DNA of 28,278 nucleotides from a virus, in IMG/VR virus record IMGVR_UViG_3300002514_000018, positions 366 through 28,643 of that record, one strand, 5' to 3'. The translations under genes were made by a program, and so were the position numbers. This document shows, in pieces, positions 9,991-18,300 of this stretch (positions are counted from its first letter, which is position 1; each line of letters opens with the position of its first letter). Below the pieces are notes generated by a model that saw only the letters and a program-made list of their open reading frames with translations, had not been told where the DNA came from and did not search any database.

Positions 9991-10923
9991 ATGGCATTTT
10001 TAGATAATTCAGGGGACATCATCCTTGACGCAGTGCTAACAGACACTGGAAGATTTAGATTGGCGAAGGGTGACGGAAGCTTTAAGATTGTGAAGTTTGC
10101 CTTTGCCGATGATGAAATTAATTATGGCAACTACGATAAGAACAATGCAAGCGGAAGTGCGTATTATGACTTGAGCATACTACAGACACCAGTTCTGGAA
10201 GCATTTACCAACAACACTTCCACGATGAAATCAAAGTTGGTTTCAATTCCCCGCACAAATTTGCTCTACTTGCCTGTTTTAGAAATTAATAATGTAGGAA
10301 AATCAAACAATACATATGGCACTACTGGTGCTTATGAAGTTTCTTGCAATGCTAACACTAGCACTTTGTTTACTGGCGGTAATACTACTAACACTAATGG
10401 TATTATGGACGGCATCGATCCAACCAGTAGCGATGTCTGGGTCCGCGTAGATCAAGGGCTTGACACCACTGAAATTTCTGCACTTAGTACGCTTGACTCC
10501 GACTTGTTAGAGACCCAATACGTTATTCAATTAGATAATCGCTTGGGCCAGATTACAGACAAGAACGGAGCCAAGACCAATCCCAGCTTTATTGACGATG
10601 ACAACATTGCTCATTATTATGTTTCGCAAGGCGAAGGCGCATATGTTACCAACATTGAAGCCAAAACTGCGGCTACAATTAATCAAGGTATGGTTATTTC
10701 AGGCCCACGCGGAACAAAACTTGAATTAAAAATTAAGTCCAGTACAGAGCTTGAAGCAAGCAACTACCTCTTTACAAAGATTGGTAGCACTGGCACGCAA
10801 GCTGATAATCAAAGTCCAGCCGTAACACAAAATATCTATTTCATTGATACGATTATGCGGGTTATGGGCGCAACCACAGGCAACTCAATTGACATTCCAT
10901 TAAGATTTATTAAGATTCAGTAA
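9991..10923 (+). CDS. Virion structural protein with shared N-terminal module (copy 2)
   Basis: A 310-residue protein; ATG 9991 follows GAGGAG by 10 bases. Its first 50 residues repeat the module seen at the start of the 3103-4122 protein, with conserved LD-x-x-LT-x-x-G-(R/K)-(F/Y)-x-L-(A/S)-KG at residues 12-27 and (F/Y)-AF-x-(D/N)-(D/N) at 37-42. Beyond this the two differ: this one continues as a Thr/Ser/Asn-rich, beta-looking protein ending in VMGATTGNSIDIPLRFIKIQ. The family is common, to my recollection, in marine phage genomes as an unnamed structural protein; that is unverified. It starts a compact group of three genes (11- and 15-base gaps) that ends in the two paralogues downstream. 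A tail or neck-associated structural role is inferred. Confidence 0.72.
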   Translation: MAFLDNSGDIILDAVLTDTGRFRLAKGDGSFKIVKFAFADDEINYGNYDKNNASGSAYYDLSILQTPVLEAFTNNTSTMKSKLVSIPRTNLLYLPVLEINNVGKSNNTYGTTGAYEVSCNANTSTLFTGGNTTNTNGIMDGIDPTSSDVWVRVDQGLDTTEISALSTLDSDLLETQYVIQLDNRLGQITDKNGAKTNPSFIDDDNIAHYYVSQGEGAYVTNIEAKTAATINQGMVISGPRGTKLELKIKSSTELEASNYLFTKIGSTGTQADNQSPAVTQNIYFIDTIMRVMGATTGNSIDIPLRFIKIQ

Positions 10924-10934
10924 GGAAAACAAAA

Positions 10935-12062
10935 ATGGCAACAACTTTTAAAACTTTTTTAAGCAACGATCAGGCATCGACAAGAACGATGCTCCACGAA
11001 GCAGTCCCCGTAACAGGAACAATTGTTTCTGGAACTTATGATACAACGGGAACTCCCGAGAATGTTAAAAATTATTCTCACGGAATGTTTCAGTCTGTTT
11101 ACGACTACCCTTACTTGAGTTCTTCCGCAAATCATATTCTCGACATTACAATGGGGTATTCATCTAAATCCTATCTGTCCGGTGCATCTCCAACGGTATC
11201 AGGCTCAACTTTGGACCAACAAAAAAAGAAAATTAACATCTACAATGAAATGGCTCAAGTCCTAGTCGGATACGATACTGTTGGTAACATTCAAGAATTT
11301 GATGTAGATGGAGATATCCTAGCTGGTGGTGCCAAGATACAAGAAGCTTTCTTTATCAATTTTGCTCGTTTGCTTACAAAAGACGAAATTAAAAAAGGCA
11401 GCTTTTCTATGTCCTTTATAACTGGAGGCTATGATCCTTGCTGTGTTTCTGGTGGCGTTTTTACTATTGCGGACACAAATGCACAAAACGCTTACAAAGT
11501 AAACTCACCAGCAGGAGAATATGCGCTTCTTAAAGTTAGCGCTTGCGATGCTAATAAAGGCCACGCAGTTGGCGACACTGTTGGTCAAATATACTATCAG
11601 GCAGGTATTGCAGTTTTATCGGCCAGCGCGATTTTTGCATCCCAAAGAGCAGGAGCCGCCAAAGCTACAGAACGCCCTCATTGTTCTTTTTTCGCTCCGA
11701 ACACAACTGCTGCAACAGGAACAGTGTGGCAAACAATGGGATCAGGAACCATTCAGCAAAACGCTGATGCTTTTAGAACACGTTTAAACAACATTAGCTT
11801 TAACAATACCACAGAACTTAATTCAACGATTTATTTCTGTAGAGCTAACAACACTGATTTCAACTACAGTACAAATCCGACATACACGAATGCAAGTAAG
11901 ATTGTGGTGAAGAATAACACCTTTGATAATCCCGTCTCATACATTACAACGGTTGGTTTGTACTCGGCAGACAATGAGCTTCTAGCGGTTGCAAAATTGT
12001 CCGAGCCTATCAAGAAAGACCCAACAAACGAACTGACCTTCCGTGTACGACTGGACTACTAA
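10935..12062 (+). CDS. Virion structural protein, paralogue A
   Basis: A 375-residue protein, ATG 10935 preceded by AAGGA. It is a paralogue of the next gene: both contain an F-x-x-x-x-x-x-x-x-x-x-IKKG-(S/T)-(F/M) strand (residue 151-157 here), a (I/V)-x-Y-(Q/D)-x-GI-(A/V)-(V/L)-L segment, and a nearly identical C-terminus (YITTVGLYSADNELLAVAKL here, YISSIGIYDKEQNLIAVAKV there, each followed by a charged turn and a final strand (T/Y)F-(R/K)-(V/L)-(R/K)-LD). There is no signal peptide, membrane segment or catalytic motif. Paired beta-rich paralogues of this kind in a tail cluster could form a hetero-oligomeric ring or fibre. The function is not known to me. CC at residues 169-170 is unusual for an intracellular structural protein. 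Confidence 0.72.
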   Translation: MATTFKTFLSNDQASTRTMLHEAVPVTGTIVSGTYDTTGTPENVKNYSHGMFQSVYDYPYLSSSANHILDITMGYSSKSYLSGASPTVSGSTLDQQKKKINIYNEMAQVLVGYDTVGNIQEFDVDGDILAGGAKIQEAFFINFARLLTKDEIKKGSFSMSFITGGYDPCCVSGGVFTIADTNAQNAYKVNSPAGEYALLKVSACDANKGHAVGDTVGQIYYQAGIAVLSASAIFASQRAGAAKATERPHCSFFAPNTTAATGTVWQTMGSGTIQQNADAFRTRLNNISFNNTTELNSTIYFCRANNTDFNYSTNPTYTNASKIVVKNNTFDNPVSYITTVGLYSADNELLAVAKLSEPIKKDPTNELTFRVRLDY

Positions 12063-12077
12063 AATGGATGTTAAAAA

Positions 12078-13217
12078 ATGCCATACTATAAATTTGGACC
12101 AAATGATCTTCTCTACAACCAATTAAAGGCACATCCACAAACAGAGTTCATTATTTACAACAGAGCATCTTACTATAATAAGGTGCCGCAAATAACGGGA
12201 TCTCATGTTGTTAACGTTGGTTGTATTGGGACTGGCAATGTAAGCCTTTATGAGCTTAATGTTGACAGAGCCTCTGATAATCTCATTTATCCTTTCGTAA
12301 CGAAAGACAGTGGCTTAACTTCTTTCAACACAGTTTCAACTAGCCAGTACAATCAAGACTTTAATTATGGAGACGTGATTAGCTCAAGCTATCCAATGTC
12401 GTCTTCGTATCATCGAGAGTACTATGCAAGCACAACACTTAGTCGCCCGCGCCTAGATTCTATCAAGACGGCGATGAGGTCTTACACTCCATTGAGTCCG
12501 AACTTTAGAATTTCAAGTGATTTTGGAGATTATACAACAGGTTCTTTGAATATGTTCTCCATACCTTCTATCTTTTACGGATCGACAATCAAGAAGGGTA
12601 CAATGGATTTAAATTTTTATGTCACTGGTACTTTAGTTGGCCGCGCCCAAGATTTAAATAGAAATGGTAACCTTGTACAAACATTGCCAGAAGCAAGCCC
12701 TGGAAGCGGCAGCACAATTGGCGTAGTTCTTTACGACGAAGGGATCGTTTTGCTTAATGGCATAACTGACTTATCTGCTGGAAAATTTAAAGCCCTTTAC
12801 GATGGCTCACAGCTTGACGGCCCCCGCTGGATTTACTTTGGCGCATCAAAGGTTAGTAGCTCTCTTTACTCTATGTCGTTTAGTGGAACTGAATATGTTC
12901 CAACCATCACTATGTTTGCCAAGGCCCCACAAGGTCAATTAAACTCTTCGAACAATCCAACGTTTAAGTCTAAGACCTCGTTGACAAGTTCGCACACTAC
13001 CTCGTCTTTGGGATTCTTTGAAGTCCCCACTCCTATAAAAAACATTAACACTAGCTCATTTGCGAATTATAATGAGAGATTCGAGAATGTGACTTATATT
13101 TCTTCGATTGGGATTTACGATAAAGAACAGAACTTAATTGCCGTGGCCAAAGTGGCTAACCCGATCAGAAAGTTAGAGTCAGAAGATTACACATTTAAAT
13201 TAAAATTGGATATATGA
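12078..13217 (+). CDS. Virion structural protein, paralogue B
   Basis: A 379-residue protein starting at ATG 12078 behind a weak GGAT site. It is clearly related to the preceding gene over the C-terminal two thirds, best seen in the last 45 residues. Its N-terminus (YYKFGPNDLLYNQLKAHPQT) is different and Tyr-rich, so divergence after duplication, or fusion of a new N-terminal domain, seems likely. Long Ser/Thr/Tyr/Asn-rich stretches are typical of surface virion proteins. Its TGA overlaps the start of the resolvase gene (ATGA at 13214-13217), which places DNA-processing genes in the same transcript as the structural genes. I infer a tail or neck role from context only. Confidence 0.72.
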   Translation: MPYYKFGPNDLLYNQLKAHPQTEFIIYNRASYYNKVPQITGSHVVNVGCIGTGNVSLYELNVDRASDNLIYPFVTKDSGLTSFNTVSTSQYNQDFNYGDVISSSYPMSSSYHREYYASTTLSRPRLDSIKTAMRSYTPLSPNFRISSDFGDYTTGSLNMFSIPSIFYGSTIKKGTMDLNFYVTGTLVGRAQDLNRNGNLVQTLPEASPGSGSTIGVVLYDEGIVLLNGITDLSAGKFKALYDGSQLDGPRWIYFGASKVSSSLYSMSFSGTEYVPTITMFAKAPQGQLNSSNNPTFKSKTSLTSSHTTSSLGFFEVPTPIKNINTSSFANYNERFENVTYISSIGIYDKEQNLIAVAKVANPIRKLESEDYTFKLKLDI

Positions 13218-13750
13218 TTTTAGGACTAGATGTCAGTACGAGTATTACTGGCGCAACAATACTTGACAGCGAAGGAGAAGTTGTCTACAATGAAGCTTGG
13301 GACACGAGAAAGTTTAAAAATTTCTTTGCCAAGGCAAGCTACGTTGAGGAAAGGATTGTACACCTTAGTAAACTTCACGGAGGGTTCGAAAGAGTATTTA
13401 TCGAAGAATCTCTCCAGACTTTCAGATCTGGATTCTCCTCGGCAAAAACTTTGTCAACTCTCGCTCGTTTTAATGGGGTTGTGTCATGGCTTGTATATCG
13501 AATATTGCAGACAGAGCCAGAATATATAGCAGCAACCTCTGCCCGTAAGCTATGTGGCATAAGAATACCAAAGGGCGTAAAGGCAAAAGGCGTCGTTATA
13601 AATTATGTTCTTGACAACGTACCCAACGTCACGATACAATATACAAAATTTGGTAATCCTAAACCTGAATGCTATGATAAAGCAGACAGTTGGGTTATCG
13701 CCACAGCAGGCCATACTTTATGTCAGAGGGAAAAAAGCTCCGAGTCTTAA
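13214..13750 (+). CDS. RuvC-like Holliday junction resolvase (RNase H fold)
   Basis: A 178-residue protein with the RuvC/RNase H-like nuclease pattern: an opening strand ending in D6 (ILGLDVSTS), an acidic pair at the end of a second strand (VFIEES, E64/E65) and a C-terminal D-x-x-D helix (YDKADSWVIA, D155 and D158). These would bind the two metal ions that cut symmetrical strands of a four-way junction. RuvC-type proteins are usually about 160-190 residues, so the length fits. The start overlaps the previous stop as ATGA, and the 3' end overlaps the primase gene by 31 bases. In T4, debranching before packaging is done by the unrelated endonuclease VII (gp49); this enzyme may fill that place. 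The fold is fairly secure; substrate specificity is inferred. Confidence 0.8.
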   Translation: MILGLDVSTSITGATILDSEGEVVYNEAWDTRKFKNFFAKASYVEERIVHLSKLHGGFERVFIEESLQTFRSGFSSAKTLSTLARFNGVVSWLVYRILQTEPEYIAATSARKLCGIRIPKGVKAKGVVINYVLDNVPNVTIQYTKFGNPKPECYDKADSWVIATAGHTLCQREKSSES

Positions 13751-14661
13751 AAGAAATCTTAGGGGGTTTCTATAATTCAAGCGACGAGTATCTTTTCTAT
13801 TGTCCAAAGTGCGACCATCACAAGAAAAAGCTATCAGTCAATTTAGATAAGAACGCTTTTAAATGTTGGATCTGCGATTACTCTGGAACTTCTCTTCGCC
13901 GTCTAGTACGCAAATACGGAGATTACAACCACCTTTCTCGATGGTCCGAGCTTACCGATGAGGTCGATTTAAATTTATTTTCTGATGATCTCTTTGCGAC
14001 AGAAGAAACAGACCCAGATCAGAGGTTAGATATACCAGGTGAATTCATATCATTAGCAAATAAAAATTTACCTCTCACTTCCAGAAACGCCCAAATATAC
14101 CTCAGAGACCGTGGGCTTACAAAAAAAGATGTTATTTATTGGAAAATTGGATATTGCGATGGCGGCCAATACGATGGCCGCGTTCTTATTCCATCATTCA
14201 ATAAAGATGGTTATTGTAATTATTTTGTTACAAGAACGTATGTTGGAGATTGGAGGAAGTATTTAAATCCGACAGCGAGTAAAGATATAATTTTTAACGA
14301 GTTGTATTTAGATTTTGACTCGGATTTGATCTTGGTCGAAGGAGTTTTTGATGCAATCGTCTCAGGCCCAAATTCAGTTCCTCTGCTCGGGTCAACACTT
14401 AAGGACACGTCCAAGCTGTTCCAAGAAATCGTCAGGAACGATACGTCGGTTTATATCGCGCTTGATCCTGATGCTTCAAAAAAGGAAGACAGTTTAATAA
14501 AAAAGTTTTTGAATTATGGTATTGAGGTTTACAAAATTGATATCTCGCCATATAATGATGTTGGCGAAATGACAAGAAAAGAGTTCAAGATCAGAAAGTC
14601 TCAAGCCGTCCACATTGAAGAAGGCACTTATATGTTGACTAAAGCCATTATGGCTATCTGA
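13720..14661 (+). CDS. DnaG-type DNA primase with zinc finger and TOPRIM domain
   Basis: A 313-residue protein if started at ATG 13720 (AGCAGG lies about 9 bases upstream); a TTG at 13690 would add ten residues inside the resolvase gene. The N-terminus carries a CPKC...CWIC zinc ribbon (C28, C31, C49, C52) as in CHC2 primases. Residues 120-200 resemble the DnaG catalytic N-subdomain (IYLRDRGLTKKDVIYWKIGY, VLIPSFNKDGYCNYFVTRTY, KYLNPT). The TOPRIM motifs follow: LVEGVFDAI (E207, D211) and ALDPDA (D249, D251). The protein is shorter than bacterial DnaG (about 580) and close to phage primases such as T4 gp61 (342). No helicase domain is present, so a separate helicase is expected elsewhere. It would make RNA primers for lagging-strand synthesis. 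Confidence 0.85.
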   Translation: MSEGKKLRVLKEILGGFYNSSDEYLFYCPKCDHHKKKLSVNLDKNAFKCWICDYSGTSLRRLVRKYGDYNHLSRWSELTDEVDLNLFSDDLFATEETDPDQRLDIPGEFISLANKNLPLTSRNAQIYLRDRGLTKKDVIYWKIGYCDGGQYDGRVLIPSFNKDGYCNYFVTRTYVGDWRKYLNPTASKDIIFNELYLDFDSDLILVEGVFDAIVSGPNSVPLLGSTLKDTSKLFQEIVRNDTSVYIALDPDASKKEDSLIKKFLNYGIEVYKIDISPYNDVGEMTRKEFKIRKSQAVHIEEGTYMLTKAIMAI

Positions 14662-14720
14662 TTAAAAACAGATTTTACTTGTATTTACGACTATTTATTG
14701 TGTCTCAAGAGGATTCCTAA

Positions 14721-15266
14721 ATGAAACTTAAGAAATCAAGACTTAGAAAGATTATTAGCGAAGAGCTTGTTCGAGTAATGTTAGAGGGCGAAACAAAGCG
14801 CGTCCTGTCCCTGAAAGAAGGCCACGGCCAAGAACGGGATGAAGAAGGCAGAATGGCCCGAGCACAACTCATCAGAACAATGAAGAACGCAGAGATGCTC
14901 GCCACATCGATACAAGACGAGCAACAGTTGGACGGATGGGTTCAATCTAAGATCACGAAGGCGTCGGATTATTTGCAATCGGTTGCAAACCATCTCGAAG
15001 CAGAAGCGATGCTGGAAGATATGCAAGATCCTTCTGATACTACCTTGAGAAGAGATAGTGACTACGTTGTTACAAACAGTATGGGCTTGGCAGATCCTCA
15101 CGCAAACGATGCAAACCAGGATGATTGGTTCAACAACATTCAAATTGCATCCCGTATCTTGGAAGACTTGCCATTAGAAAATTTGCCTGATCCTGTTACA
15201 CTGGCAGCAAAAATGCTGAGAGACGCAGTAGATCTAATGACTAACCCGTTGGTGGAAGAAGAATAA
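14721..15266 (+). CDS. Protein with basic N-terminal tag (KKSRLRKIISEEL) and WVQ.KITKA motif
   Basis: A 181-residue protein with a good AAGAGGA site 7 bases before ATG 14721. Residues 1-15 (MKLKKSRLRKIISEE) are nearly the same as the start of the protein at 23801, while the rest of the two proteins is unrelated. After an acidic linker comes a helical segment around residues 45-95 (MARAQLIRTMKNAEMLA, then WVQSKITKASDYLQSVANHL), a pattern I recall from other marine phage proteins of unknown function. The C-terminal half is acidic, with a final helix. The tag contains I-S-E followed by E, which fits the (I/L)-x-E cut site of T4-type prohead proteases, so a prohead-internal or scaffold-associated role is a reasonable hypothesis. 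It sits in a 59-base gap after the primase and is not overlapped by any gene. Confidence 0.7.
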   Translation: MKLKKSRLRKIISEELVRVMLEGETKRVLSLKEGHGQERDEEGRMARAQLIRTMKNAEMLATSIQDEQQLDGWVQSKITKASDYLQSVANHLEAEAMLEDMQDPSDTTLRRDSDYVVTNSMGLADPHANDANQDDWFNNIQIASRILEDLPLENLPDPVTLAAKMLRDAVDLMTNPLVEEE

Positions 15267-15274
15267 AAAACTTC

Positions 15275-15302
15275 TTGACTTAGATTTTTAGGCTGCTATT
15301 AT
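15275..15302 (+). promoter_or_regulatory. Strong sigma70-like promoter with extended -10
   Basis: TTGACT (15275-15280; 5 of 6 matches to TTGACA) and TATTAT (15297-15302; 5 of 6 matches to TATAAT) are separated by 16 bases, with a TGC just before the -10 box (TG at 15294-15295), which makes an extended -10. The predicted transcript would begin near 15308-15310, about 25 bases before the TTG start of the Mre11-Rad50 gene, leaving room for GGAGG at 15324-15328. This is the best bacterial-type promoter I see in the window and suggests that recombination genes can be read early by host polymerase. Confidence 0.65.
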
Positions 15303-15333
15303 AAGAGTATCCTGTCACAATGCGGAGGTTCGC

Positions 15334-18300
15334 TTGAAAATAGCGCACATTAGCGACGTTCACATTAGGAACTATCGCTATCACAAAGAGTATCAAGATG
15401 TATTTGAACAACTTTACGAAAAGTTAAAAGAACTTAAGCCTGACATTATTGTCAACACAGGCGACACGGCTCATACCAAGCTAAATCTTAGTCCATCATA
15501 TTTCGATATGACAGCTAAGATGTTTAAAAAGCTGGGAGACATTGCGCCTTATCACGTTATCTTGGGTAACCACGACTTGAATTTGAGAAATCTTTCTCGT
15601 GTCGATGCTATTACTCCGATCGTTGAAGCACTGGGCCACCCTGATATCTTCTTGCATAAAGACACTGCTCAGGTTGATGTAGGAAACGACTGCGTTCTAA
15701 ACGTCCTTTCTATTATCGATCCTGAAAACTGGGAAGCTCCTATTGATAAAGACAAGATTAACATTGCGCTTTATCACGGTTGCGTCTCTGGTGTAACCAC
15801 TGACGCCGGTTTTGTTTTGAGTCACGGCGACATTAGCTTATCCGAACTTATGGGATATGATTACGTCTTGCTTGGAGATATTCACAAGACAAATCAAAAA
15901 GTAGATAAGAAAGGAAAGATGCGATACCCTGGGTCACTCATCCAACAAAACTTTGGTGAAACCGGAGACAAGGGGTTTTTATTATGGGACATCAAGAATA
16001 AAGATGAGTTTACTTGCGACCACTACGTTTTAAATAATCCTAAACCGTTTGTCACAGTAGACCTAACCAGACAAGGCCGTCTGCCAAAGAACCTAGATTT
16101 GCAGCCAGACGCCCGCCTCCGGCTCGTATCTGAGAACACACTGCCTCTTGATGTGATTCGTCGCAGCATTGAAATTGCTAAGACCAAGTTTAAGCCTGAG
16201 TCTGTTACTTATATATGTCGCGCTAATGGCTCTAAAGGAACTTCTAACGAGATCATAGAGGGTTTAGAAAACGATGATCTTCGAGACATTGAAGTCCAAG
16301 AAGAACTCATCGATGAATATCTCAGTGAGTATCAAGTGGACTCAGAAACTCTTCAAAGGGTTTTCCACCTTAACCACAAATATAATGCTATAGCGGAAGA
16401 AGAAGAGGAGGTTAGAAGAAACATTAATTGGTCCCTTCGCTCTTTTAAATGGGACAATCTCTTCAATTATGGAGAGGGCAATTACATTAACTTTGAAAAG
16501 CTCAATGGAGTTGTTGGTGTGTTGGGCAAAAACTTTAGTGGTAAAAGCTCGATTATCGACAGTATGCTTTATACTCTCTTTAATTCAACATCGAAGAATG
16601 AAAGAAAAAATTTAAATCTTATGAACCAAAACAAAGAAGAAGCATCCGCTTCTGTTGAATTGGCGGTCGGCCATTCTGTTTATAGGATTGAACGCGAAAG
16701 CAAAAAATACGAACGTACTTTAAAGGGTAATACAACTCAAGAAGCCAAAACTGACGTGGAGTTTATTCGAAGCGATCAAGACACTGGAGAAGAGATTGTT
16801 CTAACAGGAGACAAAAGGTCAAGTACAGATAAGAGTATTCGTAGTATTTTTGGAACGCTAGACGATTTTCTATTAACCTCTATGGCATCCCAGCTTGGCT
16901 CTTTGAATTACATCAACGAGGGCTCGACCAAAAGGAAGGAGATACTTGCAAAGTTTCTTGACTTGGAGATCTTTGAGAAGAAATTTAAAAAGGCCAAGGA
17001 TGACGCCTCGGATCTAAAGGCTTCACTCAAACGATTTGATGGAAAAGATTTCGAGAAGGAATTGACTGAGTTAAGAACAGAGCTTGCTCGAAATGAAACT
17101 TCTATCGAACACAAAGAGCGAATATGCGACGAAATAGAAAGCGCCATCTCTTCGCTTGTATCGAAGAAGAAGGACATCAAGGACGCCCTGTCATCCATCC
17201 CTGAAGAGATAATCGACATCAACGAAGTCTTGAAGGAGATAAAAACAAGCACAGAGACCCTGGAGAACACATTAGAGAAAAATAAAAAGAATAAAAAGTT
17301 GTTATCTGAGAAGCAGGAAACTAATTCAAAAATTGAACAGTTCATTGGTGAGTTTCCCCTTGACAACATTCAAGACGCTCGCAACAAGATCTCTAACAAC
17401 GAAGAGAAAATAAACGATCTTGACAAAGAGCTTAACATCTTGTTACTTAAACTCAGGCAACAAGAAAAGAAGACAACGCTGTTAGATGAGGTTCCGTGTG
17501 GCGATGAGTATTCTCATTGTAAATTTATCAAAGATGCCCATAAGGCCTCGGAGATTTGTAAAACCACGAAGAAGTCGGTTGAGGACCTTAAGATTTCACG
17601 CAACAAAGTCCAGAGAGAACTGGATCAACTGGATGGGACCAAGGTTGAGCAAAGGTATGAAAAATATTTAAAAATACTAGAAAAAAAGAACACCATTGCC
17701 AACGAGATTAGCAGCACCTTGCTTTCCCTAGAAAAGAATAAAACTTTAATTATTAAAACACAAAATACTATTGATTTCTTAGAAGAAAAGAAAAGCCTCT
17801 ATAACGAAAACAAAGAGGCCATTGAAAACTATGAATCCTTAGAAAAGGAATTTAAAGATATATCAAAACAGATTCTCTTAAAGACCGAGGATCATGAGTG
17901 CTGCAAGAAAGAAAGGCTTGAATTTTACAAGTTAAATGGCTCTCTTGAGCAAAAGCTCCTTCAGTTGAAAACCGAGCAGGATGAGAAAGAATTAATGCAG
18001 AAGCAATTCTCTGCTTATCATTTACTTATGACCTGTATGCACACTAACGGCGTTTCTTATGACATTATCAAAAAGAAACTTCCTGTTATCAATGAAGAGG
18101 TTTCTAAGATCTTAACAAACATTGTTTCCTTCGAGGCAATGTTCGTTACTGATGATAAAAAGCTTGATATTTTAATTAAGCACCCTGGTTATGACCCGCG
18201 CCCAATCGAAATGGGTTCAGGTGCAGAGAAGACTCTTGTCGCAATGGCCATAAGACTGGCGCTTTTAAATGTAACAACGATGCCAAAAGGTGATATATTT

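Noticed and set aside
13690-13719. TTG start extending the primase upstream
   Set aside because: It lies deeper in the resolvase gene; ATG 13720 has a plausible ribosome site and gives a more usual primase N-terminus.
14781-15143. Minus-strand open frame of 120 codons opposite the tagged protein
   Set aside because: No initiation signal, Cys/His-rich composition typical of shadow frames, and the + strand gene is well supported.
16908-17369. Minus-strand open frame of 153 codons over the Rad50 coiled coil
   Set aside because: Shadow frame created by Lys/Glu codons of the coiled coil; Ser/Phe-rich without family features.
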